DNA of 64,000 nt from Chryseobacterium endalhagicum (GCF_016745235.1 NZ_JAELVM010000001.1:633856-697855), one strand, 5' to 3'. Shown: positions 1 through 7,835, counted from the first letter of the stretch. The notes: a model not told the origin generated them from the letters alone. Translations and numbers: made by a program.

Positions 1-480
1 TTCATCCTGATCCTGAAGATAAGGTTTGCAGAATTCAAGAATGTGGGCGGTTTTTTCTTCCGGAGATGAGAGGGCTGAGATTTCATCCCAGAGTTCCGTG
101 AAACAATTGTCCTGGAGGATTTCATTGGGGTGGGTTCCTTTGCTGGCGACCATAGCTTTTCCGAAGAAGCGGTAAAAAGCATCATCCTTAAAATTGGCAA
201 CCAGAATAGAAGTTCCTGCGGGAAGCGTGTATTCAAAGGTTTGACGGACCGGACCGAGAACAATACATTGGTTGACTTCCACGGTATTCTTTTCCTGCGT
301 TGTCATAAAAGCAGGGTCTCCGAAACAGAACAGCATAATGGTCTGGTAAGAAGGCAGAAGCGTTTTGGTTACAGGATGTGGAGAAGCGTTTACCGCGTAA
401 TAGAAATACGTGAAAACACTTTCAAATTCTTTGGGAACCGGTATTTTCAGCTGGCGGTATTCCGGGTGTAATTCCTGCAT
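1..480 (-). CDS. AraC-type regulator, N-terminal part (runs off window)
   Basis: An open frame of 160 codons begins with ATG at 480 and leaves the window at position 1 without a stop, so only the N-terminal part is visible. It starts MQELHPEYRQLKIPVPKEF and contains a cupin-like stretch (LGPVRQTFEYTLPAGTSILV) followed by FKDDAFYRFFGK. This resembles the sensor domain of AraC-family regulators of the DUF6597 kind, whose helix-turn-helix would lie beyond the window edge. It is 13 bases downstream of the GNAT gene on the same strand and may be cotranscribed with it. The DNA-binding half is not visible, so the family call is an inference from the N-terminal part only. Confidence 0.6.
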   Translation of the reverse strand, partial: MQELHPEYRQLKIPVPKEFESVFTYFYYAVNASPHPVTKTLLPSYQTIMLFCFGDPAFMTTQEKNTVEVNQCIVLGPVRQTFEYTLPAGTSILVANFKDDAFYRFFGKAMVASKGTHPNEILQDNCFTELWDEISALSSPEEKTAHILEFCKPYLQDQDE

Positions 481-493
481 GGGATCATTCTTT

Positions 494-958
494 TTAATTC
501 AGTTCTTTCTGCATTTGATAGTTGATGAGATCAGTTCCTTTTACACTGACGGTCTGCTCCGTGATCACCATGAAACCCATTTTTTCAAAGAAAGGTCTGG
601 CTGTTTTGCTGACATCCGCCGTCAGAACTTTCTGATTTTGATGTCTGGCTTCCCGCTCAATAAAGGTATATAATTTTCCGGCGATTCCCTGATGCTGAAA
701 ATCTTTATGTACAAACAGAAGATCAATATAATTTCCATGGTCCAGAGTACAAAATCCTGTGATCTGGCCCTTAATTTCGGCTACCATCACCAACTGATGT
801 TCCATCACCTTTAGCCATCTTTCATCATTGTCTGCTCCGGATTTCCACGCATTGATCTGATCAGTGTTGTAGTCATTTTTACAGACACTGGAAATAGTAT
901 CTGTAAAAAGTCTGCGCATTGCTGCAAGGTCGCTGAAATTACCTTTTCTGATGATCAT
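494..958 (-). CDS. GNAT-family N-acetyltransferase
   Basis: A 154-residue protein with the GNAT fold. The acetyl-CoA pyrophosphate-binding loop is seen as QHQGIAG (residues 88-94) after the beta-4 strand YIDLLFVHKDF, and the C-terminal part FFEKMGF is typical of the family. It probably transfers an acetyl group from acetyl-CoA to an amine; the substrate cannot be read from the sequence. Its ATG overlaps the stop of the upstream TetR gene by four bases (ATGA), which indicates translational coupling in one operon. Regulation by that TetR protein through the palindrome at 1632-1647 is likely. Confidence 0.85.
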   Translation of the reverse strand: MIIRKGNFSDLAAMRRLFTDTISSVCKNDYNTDQINAWKSGADNDERWLKVMEHQLVMVAEIKGQITGFCTLDHGNYIDLLFVHKDFQHQGIAGKLYTFIEREARHQNQKVLTADVSKTARPFFEKMGFMVITEQTVSVKGTDLINYQMQKELN

Positions 959-1593
959 GACGATAAACCTTCTTCACCGATATATTTTTTCTCGTAAATT
1001 TTCTGCTGTTCAGCAGTAAGCAGCGGATAAAATAGGTTCATCTGTATCAGTGCATAGTGTTTTACCGCTTCCTCTTTATTTAGTTTAAAAGCTAGGCTGT
1101 TGTGGATAATCCAGTTATCTGCGATGATGAATATCTGCGTGGTCAGACTTCTCAGGATAAAATCCGGAACATCGTCTCTGAAAATATTGTTTTTCTGAAA
1201 ACCTTTGAAAATCGCCTGAAATTCTCCTTTTCTGCTGATATTGATCGATTCATACTGGGATTCTATGGCTGGAATATTTTTTAGAATATCAAAGAAGTTC
1301 ATGAAAATAAAACGGAAAGCATAAAAAACTTCATACGTTGAAAAAGTAAAATGATACAGATCCTCCAGTGTTTTATTTTCTATGGCTTGCAGATCATTGA
1401 GTAAAACATCCATTTTAAGGATCAGTTCAGAAAAAAGGATCTTAATGATATCCTCTGAATGTTTGAAATGATAATGCAGGTTTCCCGCACTGATATTCAG
1501 CTCAGCCGCAATATGCCTTGTCGTAATATTGTTGTATCCCTTTTCATTGAACAGTTCTATTGCTTTTGATAATATTTTATCCTTGGTTTTCAT
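955..1593 (-). CDS. TetR-family transcriptional regulator
   Basis: A 212-residue regulator. Residues 5-50 form a TetR-type helix-turn-helix (ITTRHIAAELNISAGNLHYHF); the rest is a helical ligand-binding and dimerisation domain without a recognisable specificity. A -7 box TATCTTTG (reverse strand, 1598-1605) ends only four bases before the ATG, so the mRNA is probably leaderless. A palindrome at 1632-1647, between this gene and the divergent gene at 1682, is the natural operator. The gene overlaps the GNAT gene (ATGA). It probably represses itself and the divergent small membrane genes; this is inferred from position only. Confidence 0.85.
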   Translation of the reverse strand: MKTKDKILSKAIELFNEKGYNNITTRHIAAELNISAGNLHYHFKHSEDIIKILFSELILKMDVLLNDLQAIENKTLEDLYHFTFSTYEVFYAFRFIFMNFFDILKNIPAIESQYESINISRKGEFQAIFKGFQKNNIFRDDVPDFILRSLTTQIFIIADNWIIHNSLAFKLNKEEAVKHYALIQMNLFYPLLTAEQQKIYEKKYIGEEGLSS

Positions 1594-1631
1594 GGTCCAA
1601 AGATAAGCGAGTTTAAATCATATTTCAAAAT

Positions 1632-1647
1632 TAGAACATTTGTTCTA
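1632..1647. promoter_or_regulatory. Palindromic operator between divergent genes
   Basis: Two perfect 7-base arms, TAGAACA and TGTTCTA, are separated by TT. The site lies in the short region between the TetR gene (start 1593, minus) and the 44-codon ORF (start 1682, plus), and sits just upstream of the plus-strand -7 box TATATTTG at 1655-1662. Placement and symmetry fit a TetR operator. Confidence 0.6.
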
Positions 1648-1654
1648 GTTTTGG

Positions 1655-1662
1655 TATATTTG
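1655..1662 (+). promoter_or_regulatory. -7 promoter box (TATATTTG)
   Basis: Matches the Bacteroidetes TAnnTTTG consensus and lies 19 bases upstream of the ATG at 1682. The palindrome at 1632-1647 covers the space upstream of it, where bound repressor would block RNA polymerase. Confidence 0.5.
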
Positions 1663-1681
1663 CAGAAAAAAGTATGTAAAG

Positions 1682-1816
1682 ATGGAAGGGAAAAAAATCT
1701 TCAACTACGAAACGGCTGAAAATAGGGACTCAGCTAAAGGAAATGAGGTACAGGAAACCCTGGTAAAAATCCTGCAGGTGATCATCGGATTTGTTATGGC
1801 TATACTTCATATGTGA
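1682..1816 (+). CDS. Small protein, 44 residues, possible single membrane helix
   Basis: A short ORF begins at ATG 1682, after a good -7 box, and its TGA (1814-1816) overlaps the ATG of the next gene at 1816 (TGATG), the arrangement of translationally coupled genes. The peptide begins MEGKKIFNYETAENRDS and ends in a hydrophobic stretch (VKILQVIIGFVMAILHM) that could be a membrane helix. I recognise no family. It could be a leader peptide for the downstream gene rather than a stable protein. Confidence 0.45.
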   Translation: MEGKKIFNYETAENRDSAKGNEVQETLVKILQVIIGFVMAILHM

Positions 1817-2187
1817 TGAAAAAGAAAGTTTCATCCTGGTTCATTTTGGGACTTGTCTGCTGGCTTGTTATTCTTCTTCTGAGAAAAAAAGGAATCTTTA
1901 TTCCGGTCATCAGCAACCACCTGACGGATTTTATGACCATTCCGATGTATACCTGTCTGATAGAATACATAATGAATGTCCTTCTGAACTATAGCTGGAA
2001 ACCGGATTTTAAATTTATTTTATCTTCAACTGTCTATCTGTCGCTGCTTTTTGAAGCTGTTTGTCCTATGCTTTCGGATAACTTTACAGGGGATTTCTTA
2101 GATGTTGTGGCTTACTTTACAGGAGGTATGGTGTATTATTTTGTGAGAATCGGATTACCGGACTTTTTCAAAAGTGATAGAGTTTAA
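1816..2187 (+). CDS. Small membrane protein of unknown function
   Basis: About 123 residues. I chose the ATG at 1816 over an in-frame GTG at 1813 because it overlaps the preceding stop as TGATG. Four hydrophobic segments are visible, near residues 8-24, 35-55, 62-82 and 95-115; the last, DVVAYFTGGMVYYF, resembles the closing helix of VanZ-like proteins, but the similarity is too weak for a name. Its 3' end overlaps the 3' end of the convergent lipoprotein gene by 33 bases. It probably shares the palindrome-controlled promoter upstream of the 44-codon ORF. Confidence 0.7.
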   Translation: MKKKVSSWFILGLVCWLVILLLRKKGIFIPVISNHLTDFMTIPMYTCLIEYIMNVLLNYSWKPDFKFILSSTVYLSLLFEAVCPMLSDNFTGDFLDVVAYFTGGMVYYFVRIGLPDFFKSDRV

Positions 2188-2895
2188 AACATTTCTGAAT
2201 GCCCTATATTCTAAAACAAGTTTTTCGTTTCGAAAATAATATTTGAATGAAAAAAGCACATCTCCTGAAATAAATTTTATTTTATCCGGTTCTGCCGAAT
2301 ATTCAAAAGGAATAACCCGTTTGCCACAATGAAGAGAAAACTCATGATATTCAAAGTTCAAAGCTGTAATTTCACTGGTTGGAACATCTGCCATTTTTCT
2401 TTGATCCGGCAATAAGGCAATGATTGTATCTTCTGGATGTAGTGAAACGATTTTGAAATTGGCAGCTTTCCATTTTCCGAACAGCTTTTTCCGCTGTTTT
2501 TCTGTTTCTTCATTGATGGCTAGTGCTGTTTTCATATCATCAAGCGGATGATCATTTCTCACAAAACTTCCGTAATAATTTTTTCCTTCAACAATAATTT
2601 TATTGGAATCAACCACTTTAATACGGAATAAAGCTTTGTCGTGGTCGTACAATTGTAAACCTTTTACACTGAGATTTTTATTGAGAAGATATTGTCTGCC
2701 CCAAGCGGTAGTACGTACGGCACGGCCATTATCAAAATAGAGAAATTCTCTCCAGTGATCATTTTCCTTTGTCACCAAAGAGTCAGAAAGCCATTCGCCT
2801 TTGAAAAATGAAGGGTCATACCTCTTAGAACAGCAAAGCATCACCAATGTTGAAAAAATCAGGATACCAACAGCTCTTATTTTTCGTAGCAGCAT
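2155..2895 (-). CDS. Predicted lipoprotein, unknown function
   Basis: A 246-residue protein with a lipoprotein signal peptide: a basic start (MLLRKIR), a hydrophobic core and a lipobox-like VMLC with the acylated cysteine near residue 22. The rest is probably beta-rich and reads like two similar halves, each containing an FxGxW-type motif (FFKGEWLSD and KLFGKWKAANF), as in small lipocalin-like Bacteroidetes lipoproteins. No function can be assigned. It lies 13 bases downstream of the gene at 2909 on the same strand, so the two may be cotranscribed, and it is convergent with the small membrane gene. Confidence 0.7.
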   Translation of the reverse strand: MLLRKIRAVGILIFSTLVMLCCSKRYDPSFFKGEWLSDSLVTKENDHWREFLYFDNGRAVRTTAWGRQYLLNKNLSVKGLQLYDHDKALFRIKVVDSNKIIVEGKNYYGSFVRNDHPLDDMKTALAINEETEKQRKKLFGKWKAANFKIVSLHPEDTIIALLPDQRKMADVPTSEITALNFEYHEFSLHCGKRVIPFEYSAEPDKIKFISGDVLFSFKYYFRNEKLVLEYRAFRNVLNSITFEKVR

Positions 2896-2908
2896 GATTA
2901 AAATTTCC

Positions 2909-3529
2909 CTATTGATCCAGTTTTATAATAGAACCCTTATAAAATTTAGTCAGATCATACAGTTCCCCGAAATAGTGCTGAAGATCCGCATCATTATTCT
3001 GTTCAGAACCTTTTGCCCGGAACTGCTCTTCTGCAAATGAATATAAAGAAGAATGGTCTGCTTTTAAATAATGCGAGAGTACCGTACAGCTTCCCTTTTC
3101 TTTCAGGGCAATATCCGTGAAAAACAGTCCATAGATCAGAAATTGATTGAAATTCTGGGCATTGACCATGAAATCAATTTTCTGTTGGGAATAATTTTCA
3201 TAATCCGAGAGAATTTCCTGAAAAGATTTTACATTACTTTCCTGTGGAATTTCATAGAAAAGATCAATTCCATGGATGAAAAGCTGGGTTTTGGTTTCTT
3301 CACGGTCGGAAGGATAGGCATGGCTGAACCATGTGAAAATGCTGGAAAGTTCTTCTTTGGAAAGCTGGTCTACAGAATCTTTTATTTTCTTTTTGATAAT
3401 TTCAAGACTTACCTTGGCATCGTCCTGAAGAAAATTCATGATGTTTTCCTCTTCCCGGCAGAGCTTATTGTATAAATTGATTTTCGCAATATTAGGGTTG
3501 GTTTTAATAAAATAAAGTTCTTCTGCCAT
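2909..3529 (-). CDS. Hypothetical protein
   Basis: A 206-residue soluble, acidic protein without signal peptide or membrane segment (MAEELYFIKTNPNIAKINLY at the start). It looks mostly helical. I recognise no domain. An internal methionine at residue 31 (MNFLQDDAKVS) is an alternative start and would give a 176-residue product. It is followed 13 bases later by the lipoprotein gene. The upstream gap to the VOC gene is about 90 bases. Confidence 0.6.
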   Translation of the reverse strand: MAEELYFIKTNPNIAKINLYNKLCREEENIMNFLQDDAKVSLEIIKKKIKDSVDQLSKEELSSIFTWFSHAYPSDREETKTQLFIHGIDLFYEIPQESNVKSFQEILSDYENYSQQKIDFMVNAQNFNQFLIYGLFFTDIALKEKGSCTVLSHYLKADHSSLYSFAEEQFRAKGSEQNNDADLQHYFGELYDLTKFYKGSIIKLDQ

Positions 3530-3620
3530 TGCTTTTGTACCGTATGATCTTTTTCAGTTAGGATAGTTAAATATACGAAATATGTAGCGATTAAAATTAA
3601 AAATGTTATGCTGTGAATTA

Positions 3621-4085
3621 TTAATCATTTTTGAGAGTTTCATGAAGGGCAATCCTGTTTCCTTCCGAATCTTCAAATTCTGCTACTGCAAAACCATACT
3701 TTTCATTGATTTTTTTAGGATATAGAATCTCGCCGCCGTTCTTTAACACTTTTGCTAAAGATTCATTGATATCTTCAGTTTTAAAATAGATGATTACTCC
3801 GTCTTTTGTAGGTTTGTATACATCTCCTTTGGCTAAAGCTCCCGTAATGCCGCTGTTTTTTTCCTCAAAAGGAAACAAAGACATTTCATACCCATCAATA
3901 TCATCTTTTTCAAAGTTGAAATTAAAAACATTTGTATAAAACTGTTCGGCGTGTTTCATGTCATTAACAGGAATCTCAAAGTAAATGACAGGGTTGGATG
4001 AGGACATTATTTCTTTTTTAGAATCACTGCAAGATACGGATATCATTAAAAATAAGGAGAATGACAGAAGGCTGTTTTTAAACAT
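3621..4085 (-). CDS. VOC-family (glyoxalase-like) predicted lipoprotein
   Basis: A 154-residue protein with an unusual layout: a lipoprotein signal peptide (hydrophobic core, then ISVSC with Cys near residue 19) followed by one vicinal-oxygen-chelate domain. The domain shows the paired beta-alpha-beta-beta-beta units (PVIYFEIPVNDMKHAEQFYT; DGVIIYFKTEDINESLAKVL) and the usual ending EFEDSEGNRIALHE, with the conserved Glu likely to bind metal. VOC proteins are normally cytoplasmic, so this one should sit in the cell envelope. It is divergent from the TetR gene at 4189, and the operator at 4137-4162 lies between them, so it may be controlled by the same repressor. Confidence 0.8.
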   Translation of the reverse strand: MFKNSLLSFSLFLMISVSCSDSKKEIMSSSNPVIYFEIPVNDMKHAEQFYTNVFNFNFEKDDIDGYEMSLFPFEEKNSGITGALAKGDVYKPTKDGVIIYFKTEDINESLAKVLKNGGEILYPKKINEKYGFAVAEFEDSEGNRIALHETLKND

Positions 4086-4136
4086 GGCTTTTAGTTTTTT
4101 GAAAGAATAAAATTAAAAGATTTATGTTTTTAAAAC

Positions 4137-4162
4137 AAAAATAGATAGACTTATCTATTTTT
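4137..4162. promoter_or_regulatory. TetR operator 1 (11-base inverted repeat)
   Basis: Perfect 11-base arms AAAAATAGATA and TATCTATTTTT separated by GACT. The site is 4 bases upstream of the -7 box TACATTTG (4167-4174) of the TetR gene at 4189. The core half-site TAGATA recurs in a second palindrome right before the MFS gene, which points to a specific regulator-operator pair. Confidence 0.65.
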
Positions 4163-4166
4163 TATC

Positions 4167-4174
4167 TACATTTG
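4167..4174 (+). promoter_or_regulatory. -7 promoter box (TACATTTG) of the TetR-MFS unit
   Basis: Fits TAnnTTTG and lies 14 bases before the ATG at 4189. Operator 1 covers the region just upstream of it. Confidence 0.5.
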
Positions 4175-4188
4175 TAAAAATTTTCAGG

Positions 4189-4752
4189 ATGAAAAAGGAA
4201 AAAGTACAGGAAAGAATTATTAGAGTGGCTTCAGATCTGTTTTACAGACAGGGTTTCAATTCAACCGGGATCAACCAGATTATTGCTGAGGCTGATATTG
4301 CAATTGGTTCACTGTACAATCATTTTTCCTCTAAGAACGATCTTCTTCAGACATACCTGGCCAAAGAAGAGACAGAATGGTTCAGTGGTTTTGAGGCTCA
4401 TTCCGCTAAAATTTCAGATCCCGTAGAAAAGATTTTTTCTTTGATCAGTTATCGTAAACAGCTGCAGCAGTCTTCTCAATTTGCAGGATGTCATTTCATT
4501 AAAATTATTGCAGAAACAGGAGAGAGCAGCCCCTCAGTATCGGATTTTGTAAAACTTCACAAAGCAAAACAGAAAGAAATGATCAGAAAAATGGTTGATG
4601 AATATGCAGAAACCCGTTCTGATATTGATGTGGATTTAGTTACAGAAAATATTTTTCTTTTAATTGAAGGCGCTGTTGTGACTTCTACCATCAATAAGAA
4701 TACAGATTCTTTTGACCTGATCCAAAAAATGATTGAGGCACAATTGTCTTAA
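4189..4752 (+). CDS. TetR-family regulator of the adjacent MFS transporter
   Basis: A 187-residue TetR protein. The helix-turn-helix spans about residues 8-50 (FNSTGINQIIAEADIAIGSL, then YNHFSSKNDLL). The C-terminal part with CHFIKIIAET resembles the AcuR/YxaF-type TetR proteins that control efflux and detoxification genes. The next gene is an MFS transporter 39 bases away on the same strand. Matching TAGATA/TATCTA palindromes precede both genes (4137-4162 and 4772-4785), so it probably represses itself and the transporter; the ligand is unknown. Confidence 0.88.
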   Translation: MKKEKVQERIIRVASDLFYRQGFNSTGINQIIAEADIAIGSLYNHFSSKNDLLQTYLAKEETEWFSGFEAHSAKISDPVEKIFSLISYRKQLQQSSQFAGCHFIKIIAETGESSPSVSDFVKLHKAKQKEMIRKMVDEYAETRSDIDVDLVTENIFLLIEGAVVTSTINKNTDSFDLIQKMIEAQLS

Positions 4753-4771
4753 TTTTTTTTCTTATTTAAAA

Positions 4772-4785
4772 ATAGATATATCTAT
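4772..4785. promoter_or_regulatory. TetR operator 2 before the MFS gene
   Basis: ATAGATATATCTAT is a perfect 14-base palindrome ending 6 bases before the MFS start codon at 4792. It carries the same half-sites as operator 1 but with no spacer instead of four bases. Bound repressor here could block transcription or translation initiation of the transporter. Confidence 0.55.
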
Positions 4786-4791
4786 ATAAAA

Positions 4792-6195
4792 ATGAATTAT
4801 AAATATCTGAAATTGATCGTTATATTATCCGGTCAGCTCCTCACCATTATGGATATTTTCATCATCAATGTATCCATCCCGTCGATTCAAAAGGATTTTC
4901 ATGCTTCCAACGGTGAAATGCAGCTGATGATTGCTTCGTACCTCATTGGTTTCGCTTCATTCCTGATCACGGGCGGAAGGCTGGGGGATCTGTACGGAAG
5001 GAAGAAAATATTTATGGCAGGGCTGGTCTTTTTTATGCTGAGTTCTGCCGCTTGTGGAATTTCTTCAGGTTCAGCTCTGCTTGTTATTTCCAGGTTTATT
5101 CAGGGAATCAGTGCGGCATTGATGTCTCCGCAGGTCCTGTCTATGATACAGATTCTGTTTACCGGGCACGAGGAAAGGACAAAAGCCATGGGCTGGTACG
5201 GAATCACCATCGGTGCGGGCACTGTTCTGGGACAGTTTCTGGGCGGATATTTTTCTTCCATCACGGTAATGGAAGAATCCTGGCGGCTTATTTTCCTGAT
5301 CAATATCCCGGTTTGTCTGTTGGCGTTATTTTTCAGCGAACGAATAATAAGGGAGTCAAAAATTCTGTCTGATAAAAAGGGTTTTGACCTTTTTGGTGTC
5401 TTTGTTCTGGCTGCCGGGCTTTTCTGTTTTACCTATGCGCTTACCCTTTCTGAACATCAGGGAATTCAGACCGAAAGTATGGTCCTGATTATGGTTTCAA
5501 TAGCCATTTTGATGTATTTTATTCGAAACCAGAAGATGAGGTTGAGGAAAGGAAAACCTTACTTAATTGATTTTACCTTATTTGCTTATAAAAATTTCAA
5601 TCTTGGAATTCTGGCAGTTTCTTTTTTCTTTATTATGCTGGATTCTTATTTTTATATTCTCTCCATTTTCTTTCAGGACGGACTGAAAATCGGGCCGCTG
5701 GATTCCGGGGAGATTATTGTTTTTCAGGGGTTGGGATTTATTCTGGCATCGTTGTTTTCAGCGAAATTGATCTTAAAATATGGCAGAAAGTTTTTAATAA
5801 TAGGATTAGGTTTCATTATACTGATCCTGAGTATGCAGATTCTTGTATTTTGCTTTGAAACCCCGTTTTTTGTTCTGTGTTTACTGCTCTTTTTTCATGG
5901 AATTGGTGTGGGTTCTATTATACCTTCACTCGCTAATATCGCGCTGTCGGGATTACCGGAAACGCTCGCCGGAAATGCTTCGGGAGTTTACAATACTTTT
6001 CAGCAGGCGGCAGCTATAGTGGGAATTATTGCCGTAGGGAGTATTTTCTATTATTTTATTGGAACAAAACCGTCACCAGAACAATATCACACCGCTTTTT
6101 CGATGGCTTTAGCAGTTAATATTCTGTGCCTATTTGCAGTTATGTTTTCTATTTCAAAAGTACCTGATCACGTGCTTCCCTGCATTACGCGATAA
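4792..6195 (+). CDS. MFS drug-efflux transporter, DHA2 (EmrB/QacA-like)
   Basis: A 467-residue inner-membrane transporter with the major-facilitator signature GGRLGDLYGRKK between TM2 and TM3 (residues 61-72) and a start (LLTIMDIFIINVSIPSIQKD) typical of the 14-helix DHA2 drug:proton antiporters. RFIQGISAALMSPQ matches the conserved motif of TM4. It probably exports a toxic compound using proton motive force; the substrate cannot be read. It is paired with the TetR gene and has a palindromic operator 6 bases before its ATG. The 3' end is convergent with the gene at 6211, 15 bases away. Confidence 0.88.
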   Translation: MNYKYLKLIVILSGQLLTIMDIFIINVSIPSIQKDFHASNGEMQLMIASYLIGFASFLITGGRLGDLYGRKKIFMAGLVFFMLSSAACGISSGSALLVISRFIQGISAALMSPQVLSMIQILFTGHEERTKAMGWYGITIGAGTVLGQFLGGYFSSITVMEESWRLIFLINIPVCLLALFFSERIIRESKILSDKKGFDLFGVFVLAAGLFCFTYALTLSEHQGIQTESMVLIMVSIAILMYFIRNQKMRLRKGKPYLIDFTLFAYKNFNLGILAVSFFFIMLDSYFYILSIFFQDGLKIGPLDSGEIIVFQGLGFILASLFSAKLILKYGRKFLIIGLGFIILILSMQILVFCFETPFFVLCLLLFFHGIGVGSIIPSLANIALSGLPETLAGNASGVYNTFQQAAAIVGIIAVGSIFYYFIGTKPSPEQYHTAFSMALAVNILCLFAVMFSISKVPDHVLPCITR

Positions 6196-6210
6196 TTTTT
6201 ACCCTACTGA

Positions 6211-6666
6211 TTAATAGTTTAAAAGACGCTCCACTTTAGTAATAAGAAATTGGTCAGGTGATAAAACGTCATAAAAAATATCATAATAAACATATCCGTA
6301 CAACAACACAAAATTAATTTTGAATTGGTAGCGTTTAAGATAAAAAATTTCAATGTTGAACAGGATATAATCGACTTCATCATTGGCTGTGAAATCATGA
6401 TTATGTGCTGTAATAGGGGTTACAGCTGCTTTCGTCTGAGACAGAATCCACTCTTGATTATCAATATAAAAATCAATGAACAGTCCCAGGTCCTTTTCAA
6501 AATCAGCAGATTCCTGATACCCACGGTACAAAGAATCCTCAAACAAAAAACCGGGATTTTCAATGATGGATGATTCGTCACGATTCGTCAGTTGTTTTTC
6601 GCTTTGCCAGCCTTCTGAACACTTTTTAAACTCAAGGATCCATCCTTTGGGTGTGGTAATTTTCAT
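6211..6666 (-). CDS. Hypothetical protein, 151 residues
   Basis: A soluble acidic protein starting MKITTPKGWILEFKKC. It has no signal peptide and its C-terminal half is rich in aromatic residues (LYGYVYYDIFYDVLS). Size and composition resemble single-domain immunity-like or DUF proteins common in Bacteroidetes, but I cannot name a family and there is no toxin gene beside it. It lies 8 bases downstream of the serine hydrolase on the same strand and may be cotranscribed. Confidence 0.6.
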   Translation of the reverse strand: MKITTPKGWILEFKKCSEGWQSEKQLTNRDESSIIENPGFLFEDSLYRGYQESADFEKDLGLFIDFYIDNQEWILSQTKAAVTPITAHNHDFTANDEVDYILFNIEIFYLKRYQFKINFVLLYGYVYYDIFYDVLSPDQFLITKVERLLNY

Positions 6667-6674
6667 CTCTATGA

Positions 6675-7751
6675 TTATTTTTTTCCTGCCTGTAAAACAA
6701 TTTTCGCCATATTTCTCGTAATCTCTGTCGGCGAGTGGCAGTCACAGTTGCTCAATCCAATAACGTAAATATCTTCGTCCGGAATATAAACGCCCATACT
6801 TTTGAACCCGAAAATACTTCCGCCATGCTCTCTGTCGGGAGTTCCGTTGATATCTTTCAGGTGCCATCCGTAGCCGTAGGTAAATTCTTCACCATTATTT
6901 AATGTATATTTCTGAAACGCTTTTTTCGTTTCGGAGGGATTGAGCAGAATATTCTGATTCAAGGCCTGCTGCCATTTCAGCAGATCATCCACGGTAGACA
7001 TCAGGGAACCGGATGAAAAAGGAACACTGAAACTGATGACTGTTTTGTTGACAAATCCATGCTCTTTCTGGTGATAACCAGATGCTCTTTTGGGAATAAG
7101 CTGGCGGTCGGTAGCATAATAAGAATGATTCATACCCGCCTTTTCAAAAATATTTTTTTTGATGAAATCTTCATACGTCTGGCCGGAAACGAGTTCAATA
7201 ATGTATCCCAGCACCACATACCCTGAATTATTGTATTCGAATTTTTCTCCCGGAGCAAAATCAACAGGCTCGTTTTTGAAAAAATCCACCATCATTTCAG
7301 GTTTCATTTCTTTTTGAGCGATTGTAGACAAAGCCTTCATTTTTGTAAAGTCTTTGATCCCCGAAGTATGGGTCAGCAGGTGATGAATAGTGATTTTACC
7401 GCCTGACGGATAATCTTTGATATATTTTGAAACTGCATCATTCACACTCAATTTTCTCTGCTGCTCCAGCATTAAAATGGCCACAGCAGTAAACTGTTTG
7501 GTCATGGAACCGATCTGAAACACATGGTCAGGAGTCATGTCGGAATCCAGCTCCAGATTGGCTTTCCCAAATGCTTTCCTGTATATGATCTTTCCTTTTT
7601 TTGATGCCAGGAAAACACCGCCCGGCTCATTTTTATTCCCGAATCCGGTTAATATAAGACTGTCTAACCTTTTCTCAACCTTCTGTGCAGAGGTAATTTG
7701 AAGTGATAACCCTAAGAAAATCAGGGATAAAAAAATATTCTTTGATTGCAT
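6675..7751 (-). CDS. Secreted serine hydrolase, beta-lactamase (class C) family
   Basis: A 358-residue protein with a signal peptide ending in SAQ (residues 21-23). All three active-site motifs of the class C beta-lactamase/DD-peptidase fold are present: SMTK (82-85, nucleophile and general base), YNN (173-175) and HGG (309-311). Such proteins act as esterases or peptidases in the periplasm; substrate unknown. A -7 box TATCTTTG is on the reverse strand at 7771-7778, and an inverted repeat at 7790-7817 lies just upstream of it. It is one of three such hydrolases in this window. Confidence 0.88.
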   Translation of the reverse strand: MQSKNIFLSLIFLGLSLQITSAQKVEKRLDSLILTGFGNKNEPGGVFLASKKGKIIYRKAFGKANLELDSDMTPDHVFQIGSMTKQFTAVAILMLEQQRKLSVNDAVSKYIKDYPSGGKITIHHLLTHTSGIKDFTKMKALSTIAQKEMKPEMMVDFFKNEPVDFAPGEKFEYNNSGYVVLGYIIELVSGQTYEDFIKKNIFEKAGMNHSYYATDRQLIPKRASGYHQKEHGFVNKTVISFSVPFSSGSLMSTVDDLLKWQQALNQNILLNPSETKKAFQKYTLNNGEEFTYGYGWHLKDINGTPDREHGGSIFGFKSMGVYIPDEDIYVIGLSNCDCHSPTEITRNMAKIVLQAGKK

Positions 7752-7770
7752 AATGGTGTTGTTTGTTATG

Positions 7771-7778
7771 CAAAGATA
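7771..7778 (-). promoter_or_regulatory. -7 promoter box (TATCTTTG) of the serine hydrolase
   Basis: Consensus Bacteroidetes -7 element on the minus strand, 19 bases upstream of the ATG at 7751. Confidence 0.5.
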
Positions 7779-7789
7779 TAATATTATTT

Positions 7790-7817
7790 AATTACTATGT
7801 TATGCAATATAGTAATT
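7790..7817. promoter_or_regulatory. Inverted repeat upstream of hydrolase promoter
   Basis: Perfect 9-base arms AATTACTAT and ATAGTAATT with a 10-base spacer, located 11 bases upstream of the -7 box at 7771-7778. Position over the -33 region fits an operator. No regulator gene is adjacent, so the binding protein is unknown. Confidence 0.45.
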
Positions 7818-7835
7818 GGGTGAAATAGAGAAGAT

